From assembly GCA_027083715.1 (NCBI GenBank), contig JALWNR010000251.1:1-5195 (forward strand): a stretch of 5,195 nt of DNA, written 5' to 3'. The translations under genes were made by a program, and so were the position numbers. Source of the DNA: Bacteroidales bacterium. Lineage in GTDB: Bacteria > Bacteroidota > Bacteroidia > Bacteroidales > NBLH01. Shown here piece by piece: positions 1 to 5,195 of this stretch. The notes beneath the pieces are model-generated. The model was not told where the DNA came from. It saw only the letters and a program-made list of their open reading frames with translations, and searched no databases. The stretch's first letter is position 1; the number at the start of each line of letters is the position of its first letter.

Positions 1-263
1 ACCCTGATTATTCATGAAATTCTCTTTTCCGAATCAAGTTCGGAACAGAATTTCAAGACACACCCAACCTTTAGCCTCATGAGCCGAAGGTGAATAAATT
101 TGAGTACGTTTATTTTGTTGTAGAGTTCGTTTAATATATTGATAATAAGGGTATTATAGTATGATTGTGACGGGGGTGATGAACAGCGAAGCACTTCACC
201 GAAGGTAATTTTGCAGGTAAACAGTGTTGTTTTATTCTGTAAATTTTATAAAAAGAGCAAAAA
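1..263. other. Intergenic stretch without a convincing gene
   Basis: No reading frame here looks like a protein. The longest, about 60 codons on the minus strand (12-194), is low in complexity and is partly made of the hairpin at 16-54. What can be seen is that hairpin, an 8-bp direct repeat CCGAAGGT at 84-91 and 199-206, and a small palindrome CTCATGAG at 76-83 flanked by ACCTT (67-71) and AAGGT (87-91). The stretch probably separates the minus-strand hydrolase gene from a gene lying left of the window. The left edge could hide the end of such a gene, but nothing shows it. Confidence 0.5.
16..54. repeat. Strong imperfect hairpin, REP-like
   Basis: The arms are GAAATTCT (16-23) with AGAATTTC (47-54), and TTCCGAA (27-33) with TTCGGAA (39-45). 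This gives 15 base pairs interrupted by a 3-versus-1 internal loop and closed by a 5-nt loop (TCAAG). No T run follows on either strand, so a classic intrinsic terminator is unlikely. It resembles the dispersed intergenic palindromes common in Bacteroidota genomes. Whether it is repeated elsewhere in this genome cannot be told from the window. Confidence 0.65.
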
Positions 264-282
264 GGATTGATAACATCAATCC
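251..282 (-). terminator. Intrinsic terminator of the serine hydrolase gene
   Basis: A perfect 8-bp stem (GGATTGAT at 264-271, ATCAATCC at 275-282) closes on a 3-nt loop. Read on the minus strand it is followed at once by a T-rich tract, TTTTTGCTCTTTT (263-251). This is the layout of a Rho-independent terminator for the minus-strand gene. The stem contains that gene's last codon and its TGA stop (278-276), so coding end and terminator overlap. The stem is only moderately GC-rich, so efficiency is uncertain. Confidence 0.72.
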
Positions 283-1415
283 AAAATTTCCATAGCCGCA
301 TCCACAATCAGATACACATCGTCCGGTATTTCGGCATGAAAGCTGCGTTTATCGCTGCGTTTATGCCCAAGCCGAACCACTACGGCATTTTTTTCAGGGA
401 TTACAAAAATATATTGTCCCAAAATTCCACGGGCAAAAGGTATTTTGTAGCCTTTGTGTTGCAGTATCCAAAACTGTAAGCCGTAAAAATCCACAATCTG
501 CCCCCGGTCAGTCACCAATTCGGTTACAGGTTTTATTGCTTGATCGATATATTTTTTTGAGATGATTTCTACATCATCAAATTTGCCTTTGTCCAGAATC
601 ATTTGCCCGATACGTGCAAAATCACGGGCATTGGAATTAAAGCAGCAATAGGCTTTTTCCATACCGTCTTTTTTATCCAGACACCAAAGTGCATCATTTT
701 TGGCTCCCAGAGGTTTCCAAAGTTTTTCCGAAGCATAATCCGAAACATTCATGCCCGTAGCATTTTTTAAAATAAAAGCCAGTACTTGCGTGTTTCCGCT
801 CAGGTATTTCCATTTTACGCCCGGCTTTTCCACAACTTTAAGGTCTTTGATTAAAGAAAATAAATCATCACCGTAATAGGCTTTGGTGGTTACAGAAAAA
901 GGGCTGGAATAAGCTTCATCCCAGTCCAGGCCGGAACTCATGCTCAATAAATTGCGTATCGTCAATACATCATTAGGCGGATTTTTGTATTCAGGAATAA
1001 AATCGCCGACTTTTTGGTCCAAACTCTGAATTTTACCTTCGTCCACCGCAATACCAATCAGCAAACTGATGATGCTTTTTGCCATAGAAAAAGAATTGGA
1101 AAGGGAGTTTTCATTGTAGCTTTCCCAATAGCGTTCGTATTTTATTTTTTTATCCTGGATGATTAAAAATGCAACCGGATCATACTCTTCAAGGCGGTTT
1201 AAGGTTTCATTGCTAAACTCTTTTTTGTTGTAATCATTTGCTTTTCCCCAGGGAATGTAATTTCCTGCTTTTATTGTGCGGTTTTCAAAAATTTTGTAAT
1301 CGTCAATGTCGGGAGTGCGGTATTCCAACGCAGTTTTTAAATAATCGGGCGATAGCAAATAAGCGCCTCCTGCCAGAACGGCAAAGGTAATCAGAACAAC
1401 AAATAATTTCTTCAT
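276..1415 (-). CDS. Membrane-anchored or secreted serine hydrolase, beta-lactamase family
   Basis: A 379-residue member of the beta-lactamase/transpeptidase-like superfamily (class C, 6-aminohexanoate-dimer hydrolase type). Residues 1-21 (MKK followed by a hydrophobic run) form a signal peptide or signal anchor. There is no lipobox cysteine, so action outside the cytoplasmic membrane is inferred. The nucleophile motif SxxK is S110-M-A-K113. The second motif is Y204 in YLSGNT (204-209), spaced as in nylon-oligomer hydrolases. SMSSGLDW (158-165) is typical of the subfamily, and G330-ILGQ (330-334) with the following strand to LGH (349-351) occupies the place of the KTG-like third motif. The ATG at 1415-1413 follows eight A residues. 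The gene stands alone, divergent from ruvX. The substrate cannot be deduced: esterase, amidase, peptidase or muropeptide hydrolase are all possible, and true beta-lactamase activity is not implied. Confidence 0.92.
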   Translation of the reverse strand: MKKLFVVLITFAVLAGGAYLLSPDYLKTALEYRTPDIDDYKIFENRTIKAGNYIPWGKANDYNKKEFSNETLNRLEEYDPVAFLIIQDKKIKYERYWESYNENSLSNSFSMAKSIISLLIGIAVDEGKIQSLDQKVGDFIPEYKNPPNDVLTIRNLLSMSSGLDWDEAYSSPFSVTTKAYYGDDLFSLIKDLKVVEKPGVKWKYLSGNTQVLAFILKNATGMNVSDYASEKLWKPLGAKNDALWCLDKKDGMEKAYCCFNSNARDFARIGQMILDKGKFDDVEIISKKYIDQAIKPVTELVTDRGQIVDFYGLQFWILQHKGYKIPFARGILGQYIFVIPEKNAVVVRLGHKRSDKRSFHAEIPDDVYLIVDAAMEILD

Positions 1416-1457
1416 TTTTTTTTGAATTTATCGAAAATTTTTATCAATAATGCATAG

Positions 1458-1465
1458 CAAAATTA
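1458..1465 (-). promoter_or_regulatory. Candidate -7 box for the serine hydrolase gene
   Basis: On the minus strand this reads TAATTTTG, an exact match to the Bacteroidetes TAnnTTTG element. It would start transcription near 1453 and give a leader of roughly 38 nt before the ATG at 1415. No good TTG/TTTG -33 element lies at the expected distance, so the assignment rests on the -7 box and its position. Confidence 0.45.
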
Positions 1466-1536
1466 CACTTTTTTATCATAATATTTGTTTTTAACTTATC
1501 CAAAAAATCAAATAAGGAAAAAATTCATTCCATGAG

Positions 1537-1568
1537 TTTTCCATATTTCATTTTTAAACCTATCTTTG
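1537..1568 (+). promoter_or_regulatory. Bacteroidetes-type promoter for the ruvX-def-ettA genes
   Basis: TATCTTTG at 1561-1568 matches TAnnTTTG exactly and continues into the often-seen TTTGCA. A weak -33 candidate, TTTT (consensus TTTG), sits at 1537-1540, 20 bp upstream. Transcription would begin near 1573-1575, leaving a leader of only about 18 nt before the TTG start of ruvX. No comparable box was found just before def or the ABC-F gene, which supports a single main promoter. Confidence 0.68.
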
Positions 1569-1591
1569 CAATTTAAAATCATTCTAAACAA

Positions 1592-2008
1592 TTGGCAAGA
1601 ATTCTGGCAATAGATTACGGAAAAAAACGAACGGGAATAGCGGTTACAGACCCTTTGCAAATTATAGCATCGGGACTTACCACTGTGGAAACCCCTAAAC
1701 TTTTTGATTTTTTAAAGGAATATTTTCAAGCAGAAGAGGTGGAAACTGTGGTTATTGGTTTTCCGTTTCAGATGGAAAATAGCCGGACGGCTCATTCAGT
1801 TCCGCTAATTGAAAGTTTTATCAAAAGATTTAAAAAAACCTTTCCTGATACACCAATTGTTAAAGAAGACGAACATTTTACTTCAAAAATGGCAACACAA
1901 GCCATGATTGACGGGGGTGTGAAAAAAATGAAACGCAGAGATAAGGCATTGGTTGATAAAATTAGTGCTGCAATTATTCTGCAATCATATATGGAACATA
2001 AAAAATAG
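1592..2008 (+). CDS. ruvX: RuvX/YqgF RNase H-fold putative nuclease, TTG start
   Basis: A 138-residue protein, full length for the family. The N-terminal strand carries the metal-binding aspartate (D8 in AIDYGKKRTG, 6-15). VVIGFP is at 53-58, DEHFTS at 93-98, and the C-terminal VDKISAAIIL (121-130) supplies the last acidic residue, D122. The family was named a putative Holliday junction resolvase; E. coli YqgF is linked to pre-16S rRNA processing, so the physiological substrate is open. The start must be TTG at 1592: an in-frame TAA lies at 1574-1576 and no ATG or GTG intervenes, while the family N-terminus begins exactly here. The usual DER motif reads DEH, with H95. The gene ends in tandem stops (TAG TGA) 45 bp before def, probably as first gene of a three-gene operon. 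Confidence 0.95.
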   Translation: MARILAIDYGKKRTGIAVTDPLQIIASGLTTVETPKLFDFLKEYFQAEEVETVVIGFPFQMENSRTAHSVPLIESFIKRFKKTFPDTPIVKEDEHFTSKMATQAMIDGGVKKMKRRDKALVDKISAAIILQSYMEHKK

Positions 2009-2053
2009 TGAAATAGCAAATATTTATTAAAAATTAATAATCTGTAATTAAAA

Positions 2054-2620
2054 ATGGTATTACCCGTTTCAATAATAGGAGCAAACGTATTACGACAAGT
2101 AGCGAAAGACATAGACAAAGACTATCCAAAACTCAAAGAGTTTATTGATGACCTGTTTGAAACCATGTACGATTCGGACGGTGTGGGCTTAGCCGCTCCT
2201 CAGGTAAATAAATCAATACGGCTTTTTGTTGTAGATGCCAGCCCTATGGAAGAAGAAGATCCTGAATTAAAAGACTTTAAAAAAGTATTTATCAACGCAC
2301 ACATTACCGAACGCAGTGGCGATATTATTTCAATGGAAGAAGGTTGTCTGAGCATTCCCGGAATAAGGGAAGAAGTAAAGCGCGAAACAAAAATCCGTAT
2401 AGAATATTATGATGAAAACTGGGAGTTTCACGACGAATATTTTGAAGGAATGGCAGCCCGTGTTATACAGCATGAGTACGACCATCTGGACGGTATTTTG
2501 TTTACCGATAAAGTTTCACCACTGACAAAACGCCTGCTTAAAGGTAAATTAAGAGATATTTCAAGAGGTAAGTTCAGTGCACATTATAAAGTGCGGCTGG
2601 GCGATGGCAGAGTAGCCTGA
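2054..2620 (+). CDS. def: Peptide deformylase
   Basis: This 188-residue cytosolic metalloenzyme removes the N-formyl group from nascent polypeptides at the ribosome. All three family motifs are intact: GVGLAAPQ (43-50), EGCLS (96-100) and QHEYDHLDG (139-147). C98, H140 and H144 bind the metal, and E141 is the catalytic base. The stretch DASPMEEEDPELKD (61-74) is an acidic insertion between motifs I and II, commonly seen in Bacteroidota enzymes. The ATG at 2054 is preceded by an A-rich leader without Shine-Dalgarno, and the protein begins MVLPVSIIGANVLR, as expected for the family. It lies 45 bp after ruvX and 31 bp before the ABC-F gene, with no terminator in either gap, so co-transcription is likely. 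It ends with tandem stops TGA TAG. Confidence 0.97.
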   Translation: MVLPVSIIGANVLRQVAKDIDKDYPKLKEFIDDLFETMYDSDGVGLAAPQVNKSIRLFVVDASPMEEEDPELKDFKKVFINAHITERSGDIISMEEGCLSIPGIREEVKRETKIRIEYYDENWEFHDEYFEGMAARVIQHEYDHLDGILFTDKVSPLTKRLLKGKLRDISRGKFSAHYKVRLGDGRVA

Positions 2621-2651
2621 TAGTGTATTAAATAACTAATCCCCAATAAAA

Positions 2652-4325
2652 ATGGCAGACGATAAAAAAATAATATTCTCAATGGTGGGCGTAAGTAAAA
2701 CCTTCCCGCCGCACAAAAAAGTATTGAATAATATTTATCTTTCATTCTTTTACGGAGCAAAAATCGGAGTAATCGGTTTAAACGGTTCCGGAAAATCAAC
2801 CTTGTTGAAAATTATTGCTGGAAAAGAAAAATCTTTCGAGGGAGAAGTTGCTTTTTCCGAGGGATATTCAATCGGCATGCTGGAACAAGAACCGGAATTG
2901 GACGATAACAAAACCGTACGTGAAATTGTGGAAGAAGGTGTGGCAGAGTTAGTTGCCATTATGAAAGAATATGAAGAGGTAAATGCCAAATTTGCCGAGC
3001 CGATGAATGATGATGAAATGAACAAACTTATTGAGCGGCAAGGTGAACTATCCGATTTGATCGAGCAATACAACGGCTGGGAACTGGACAATAAGCTAGA
3101 GCGCGCTATGGATGCTTTGCGCTGTCCGCCCGAAGATGCCTTGGTTAAAAACCTTTCGGGAGGTGAACGCCGCCGTGTGGCACTTTGTCGCTTGCTATTG
3201 CAGGAGCCTGATGTTCTGCTGCTGGATGAGCCGACTAACCACTTAGATGCGGAGAGTGTGGACTGGCTGGAACAGCATCTGCAAAAATACAAAGGTACGG
3301 TAATTGCTGTTACCCACGATCGCTATTTTTTGGATAATGTAGCCGGTTGGATTTTAGAGCTTGACCGTGGCGAAGGAATCCCCTGGAAAGGAAATTATTC
3401 ATCGTGGCTGGAGCAAAAAGCAAAAAGACTTGAGCAGGAAGAAAAAGCCGAGAGCAAACGCCGTAAAACATTGGAACGTGAGTTGGAATGGGTGCGTATG
3501 AGCCCTAAAGCGCGTCATGCTAAGGCAAAAGCAAGATTATCGGCTTACGATAAACTTTTAAATCAGGATACTAAGGAAAAAGAAAAAAATCTGGAAATTT
3601 TTATCCCAAATGGTCCGCGCTTGGGCGATGTGGTAATTGAAGCACAGAGTGTAAGCAAAGCTTTTGGCGATAAATTATTGTTTGAAGATTTAAACTTCAG
3701 TCTTCCGCCTAATGGTATTGTGGGAGTAATCGGGCCCAACGGTGCCGGAAAAACCACATTATTCCGAATGATTATTGGTAGTGAAACGCCTGATAGTGGA
3801 AGCTTTAAAGTGGGCGAAACCGTAAAAATAGGATATGTTGATCAGCAACACACTGATATTGACCCTGAAAAAACTGTTTATCAGGTAATTTCTGCCGGAG
3901 GTGAGGAAATAAAACTGGGTAATAAAATGATTAACTCGCGTGCTTATGTGGGTAGGTTTAATTTTACGGGTGCCGATCAGGAAAAAAAATGCGGTGTGCT
4001 TTCCGGAGGTGAGCGAAATCGCTTACATCTGGCATTAACATTGAAAGAAGAAGCCAATGTGCTGTTGCTCGATGAGCCTTCGAACGATATTGATGTGAAT
4101 ACTTTACGTGCCTTGGAAGAAGGTTTGGAGAATTTTGCAGGTTGTGCCGTAGTCATCTCGCACGACCGGTGGTTTCTTGACCGTATTGCTACACATATTC
4201 TGGCTTTTGAAGGCGATTCGCAAGTTTATTTCTTTGAAGGTTCGTATTCGGAATACGAAGAAAACCGTAAAAAGCGGCTGGGTGATACAGGACCGAAAAG
4301 GATTAAGTACAGGAAGTTGAAGTAA
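2652..4325 (+). CDS. ettA: ABC-F ATPase, EttA-type translational throttle protein
   Basis: A 557-residue soluble protein with two ABC ATPase domains and no membrane segment, as in ABC-F translation factors. Domain 1 has Walker A GLNGSGKS (42-49), signature LSGGERRR (168-175), Walker B LLLDEP (189-194) and H222. Domain 2 has GPNGAGKT (361-368), LSGGERNR (450-457), LLLDEP (471-476) and H504. The EttA arm is the acidic helical insertion near 85-140. The basic, helical inter-domain linker (about 245-315) includes [10 protein letters not shown] (247-256). The N-terminal [11 protein letters not shown] and the C-terminal PKRIKYRK match E. coli EttA as I recall it. EttA binds the ribosomal E site and gates the first elongation step by energy state. 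An antibiotic-resistance ABC-F is less likely, because the linker is of EttA length and type. It is probably the last gene of the ruvX-def operon. Confidence 0.94.
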   Translation: MADDKKIIFSMVGVSKTFPPHKKVLNNIYLSFFYGAKIGVIGLNGSGKSTLLKIIAGKEKSFEGEVAFSEGYSIGMLEQEPELDDNKTVREIVEEGVAELVAIMKEYEEVNAKFAEPMNDDEMNKLIERQGELSDLIEQYNGWELDNKLERAMDALRCPPEDALVKNLSGGERRRVALCRLLLQEPDVLLLDEPTNHLDAESVDWLEQHLQKYKGTVIAVTHDRYFLDNVAGWILELDRGEGIPWKGNYSSWLEQKAKRLEQEEKAESKRRKTLERELEWVRMSPKARHAKAKARLSAYDKLLNQDTKEKEKNLEIFIPNGPRLGDVVIEAQSVSKAFGDKLLFEDLNFSLPPNGIVGVIGPNGAGKTTLFRMIIGSETPDSGSFKVGETVKIGYVDQQHTDIDPEKTVYQVISAGGEEIKLGNKMINSRAYVGRFNFTGADQEKKCGVLSGGERNRLHLALTLKEEANVLLLDEPSNDIDVNTLRALEEGLENFAGCAVVISHDRWFLDRIATHILAFEGDSQVYFFEGSYSEYEENRKKRLGDTGPKRIKYRKLK

Positions 4326-4427
4326 TATTTAACAATTTTTTTTGATGCTTAATTAATACCTCAAAAATTTAAAAGGAAATCAACGGTTGGATTAGAAACT
4401 TCAGCTTGATTTTAACATAACCTGAAA

Positions 4428-4496
4428 ATGAAAAAATACAGGCCCTTTATAATCAGTGGTGTTCTTTCTGTTTTATTTATACCGATACGCTTTTAG
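4428..4496 (+). pseudogene. 22-codon membrane-type frame, possibly a truncated gene start
   Basis: ATG at 4428 follows an A-rich stretch (CTGAAA) and opens MKKYRPFIISGVLSVLFI, which looks like the front of a signal peptide or membrane segment. It ends at TAG (4494-4496). Codons 18-22 and the stop lie inside the left arm of the inverted repeat that begins at 4479. One reading is that a real gene front was cut off when that element arrived. I see no continuation of such a gene to the right of 4613. It could equally be a small membrane peptide or chance. Confidence 0.25.
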
Positions 4497-4613
4497 TAAT
4501 TTTATTATTTCATACCGATTGAACATTCAATATAGTACAATTTATTGTGCTATTTTTATGTAGCATCGGCATTACACAAGCTCTTAATACAAAACTAAAA
4601 GTCTATCGGCATT
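4479..4613. repeat. Nested imperfect palindrome, MITE-like or structured RNA
   Basis: Left arm 4479-4541 and right arm 4544-4613 are inverted copies. Matching blocks in mirror order are: ATACCGATA (4479-4487) with TATCGGCAT (4604-4612); CTTTTAGT (4490-4497) with ACTAAAAG (4594-4601), exact; ATACCGAT (4512-4519) with ATCGGCAT (4565-4572); ATAGTACAAT (4532-4541) with ATTGTGCTAT (4544-4553). Mismatches inside these blocks are single transitions. No transposase and no clear target duplication is visible. Either a small non-autonomous mobile element or an RNA with a long stem would fit. Confidence 0.6.
4532..4557 (+). terminator. Hairpin with T run, possible terminator of the ettA operon
   Basis: A 10-bp stem with one G-T wobble (4532-4541 with 4544-4553) is followed by TTTT at 4554-4557. 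The stem is AT-rich and the loop is only two bases unless the innermost pair opens. It lies 206 bp after the ettA stop and is the centre of the larger inverted repeat, so it may be part of that element rather than a dedicated terminator. No better terminator is seen between 4326 and 4531. Confidence 0.35.
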
Positions 4614-4618
4614 GTTTA

Positions 4619-4660
4619 CTCCCGAATACTTTCGGATACCTGTCCCGAAAATCGGGATAC
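4619..4660. repeat. REP-like double hairpin
   Basis: Two adjacent small palindromes: CCGAA (4622-4626) with TTCGG (4631-4635) around a 4-nt loop, and TCCCGA (4643-4648) with TCGGGA (4652-4657) around AAA. The GATACC/GGGATAC flanks are also similar. Paired CCCGAA/TTCGGG hairpins of this kind are widespread between genes in Bacteroidota. No T run follows directly. Copy number in this genome cannot be judged here. Confidence 0.6.
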
Positions 4661-4750
4661 TCTTGCAAAATATTTAAGTGGTTTAGAATGAAATTCGTTT
4701 TTTTCAGAAAGAAGAGTTTTAATTTAAAAAAACAATAATTTGCCTCAAAG

Positions 4751-5128
4751 ATGAAAACACTTGGAAATATAATATGGTTTGTTTTTGGCGGAATATTTAT
4801 TGCCGTTGAATATTTCATGTCCAGTATTGCACTTTTTATCACTATTATCGGAATCCCGTTCGGGATACAAACAATGAAATTAGGAATTTTGGCTTTATGG
4901 CCCTTTGGCAAAGAAACAAGATTAAAAGAAGGGAATAGTGGTTGCTTGTCAATATTCATGAACATACTATGGATTTTTATCGGTGGAATCTGGATTAGTT
5001 TATCTCATTTGATATTTGGTGTATTGTTCTACATTAGCATAATAGGAATTCCTTTCGGAAGGCAACATTTTAAACTGGTAGCGCTGGCATTAACTCCATT
5101 TGGCAGAGTAATTAGTGCCTGTCCATAA
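4751..5128 (+). CDS. yccF: YccF-domain (DUF307) inner-membrane protein
   Basis: A 125-residue membrane protein made of two tandem YccF domains. Repeat 1 (about 5-55) and repeat 2 (about 70-120) align along their length: GNIIWFVFGG with MNILWIFIGG, IIGIPFG at 32-38 with IIGIPFG at 97-103, and LWPFG (49-53) with LTPFG (114-118). Each repeat has hydrophobic stretches long enough to span the membrane, joined by a short charged linker (54-64, KETRLKEGNSG). E. coli YccF is somewhat longer (about 148 residues). The family's biochemical role is not established, and nothing nearby suggests one. The ATG at 4751 is the first good start and agrees with the family N-terminus. The gene sits 425 bp after ettA behind palindromic repeats, so it is probably a separate transcription unit. 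Confidence 0.88.
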   Translation: MKTLGNIIWFVFGGIFIAVEYFMSSIALFITIIGIPFGIQTMKLGILALWPFGKETRLKEGNSGCLSIFMNILWIFIGGIWISLSHLIFGVLFYISIIGIPFGRQHFKLVALALTPFGRVISACP

Positions 5129-5141
5129 AGTCATTGAATTG

Positions 5142-5179
5142 AAAAAATATCTTTTTGCGCCTTTTTGCTTTTTTCGTTT
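5142..5179 (+). terminator. T-rich tail after yccF, weak terminator candidate
   Basis: A weak all-AT stem, AAAAA/TTTTT (within 5142-5156), leads into a T-rich tract containing two near-identical decamers starting CTTTTTGC (5151-5158 and 5161-5168). The position, 14-50 bp after the yccF stop, suits a terminator. The stem would be unstable, so the call is tentative. Confidence 0.25.
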
Positions 5180-5195
5180 TGCCTAATACCTAAGC

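Larger units (their letters stand above)
1416..1591. promoter_or_regulatory. Divergent promoter region between hydrolase and ruvX
   Basis: This 176-bp, very AT-rich spacer separates two genes transcribed away from each other and holds one candidate -7 box for each. The boxes are about 100 bp apart, so the two promoters need not overlap. I see no clear operator palindrome or riboswitch. Confidence 0.6.
4326..4750. other. Palindrome-rich non-coding gap between ettA and yccF
   Basis: This gap contains, in order, an AT-rich stretch, a 22-codon reading frame (4428-4496), a 135-bp nested inverted repeat (4479-4613), a REP-like hairpin pair (4619-4660) and an A-rich leader before yccF. No protein homologue is recognisable. 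A weak TAATTTG at 4736-4742, just before the yccF ATG, is one base short of the TAnnTTTG box and would give an almost leaderless message, so I do not call a promoter there. Two longer frames (4547-4738 plus, 4603-4965 minus) run across the palindromes and the yccF region and look fortuitous. Confidence 0.6.

Noticed and set aside
12..194. 60-codon minus-strand frame
   Set aside because: Its C-terminal part is translated hairpin (16-54), no family is recognisable and there is no start context; likely chance.
161..208. 15-codon plus-strand frame (MIVTGVMNSEALHRR) as a leader peptide
   Set aside because: Nothing downstream on the plus strand for it to regulate; such short frames arise by chance.
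276..1415. True class C beta-lactamase (resistance gene)
   Set aside because: The second and third motifs are of the nylon-oligomer hydrolase/esterase type, not the canonical YAN and KTG.
2024..2040. TTATTAA/TTAATAA hairpin between ruvX and def as a terminator
   Set aside because: All A-T stem of 7 bp with no T run; too weak, and expected by chance in so AT-rich a gap.
1792..2118. 108-codon minus-strand frame across the ruvX-def junction
   Set aside because: It is antisense to two well-recognised genes and resembles no protein family.
2750..3292. 180-codon minus-strand frame inside ettA
   Set aside because: Serine-rich antisense shadow of a strongly conserved ABC domain.
2652..4325. Antibiotic-resistance ABC-F or an ABC transporter ATPase
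   Set aside because: EttA-like arm, linker and C-terminus are present, there is no permease next to it, and it sits with housekeeping translation genes.
4547..4738. 63-codon plus-strand frame before yccF
   Set aside because: It reads straight through the inverted repeat and the REP-like hairpins and begins inside a stem, so it is not a credible gene.
4603..4965. 120-codon minus-strand frame overlapping yccF
   Set aside because: Antisense to the clear YccF domains and crossing intergenic palindromes.
1..5195. CRISPR array, tRNA, rRNA, integrase or defence cassette
   Set aside because: No regularly spaced repeats, cloverleaf, rRNA segments or mobile-element protein genes were seen on either strand.

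Overview
The window is about 5.2 kb of AT-rich chromosomal DNA from a member of the Bacteroidota (Bacteroidetes). Three things point there. The genes lack Shine-Dalgarno sequences and instead have A-rich stretches just before their starts. Two gene fronts carry a TAnnTTTG box, the -7 element of the Bacteroidetes housekeeping sigma factor. The proteins (RuvX, a peptide deformylase with a long acidic insertion) read like that phylum's versions. I cannot place it at genus level.

Layout from left to right. Positions 1-263 hold no convincing gene, only a strong hairpin at 16-54 and short repeats. A serine hydrolase of the beta-lactamase/penicillin-binding superfamily (276-1415) lies on the minus strand. 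Its stop codon is embedded in an intrinsic terminator (251-282). A 176-bp divergent spacer (1416-1591) carries a TAnnTTTG box for each direction. Then come three plus-strand genes separated by 45 and 31 bp: ruvX (1592-2008, TTG start), def (2054-2620) and an ABC-F ATPase of the EttA type (2652-4325). They look like one operon. Next is a 425-bp non-coding stretch (4326-4750) rich in palindromes. Last is a YccF-domain (DUF307) membrane protein (4751-5128) and a T-rich tail.

The three operon genes share a translation theme. Def removes the formyl group from nascent chains. EttA acts at the ribosomal E site at the start of elongation. RuvX/YqgF is a RNase H-fold protein linked to pre-rRNA processing, or to recombination under its older name. 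The shared theme is inference from gene order and family knowledge.

The least ordinary part is the 4326-4750 gap. Positions 4479-4613 form an imperfect nested palindrome: two arms of 63 and 70 nt share four matching blocks in mirror order around a central hairpin followed by a T run. It resembles a small non-autonomous mobile element or a structured RNA. A 22-codon membrane-type reading frame runs into its left arm and takes its stop codon from it. A separate REP-like hairpin pair follows at 4619-4660. I did not see a defence system, CRISPR array, tRNA or rRNA.
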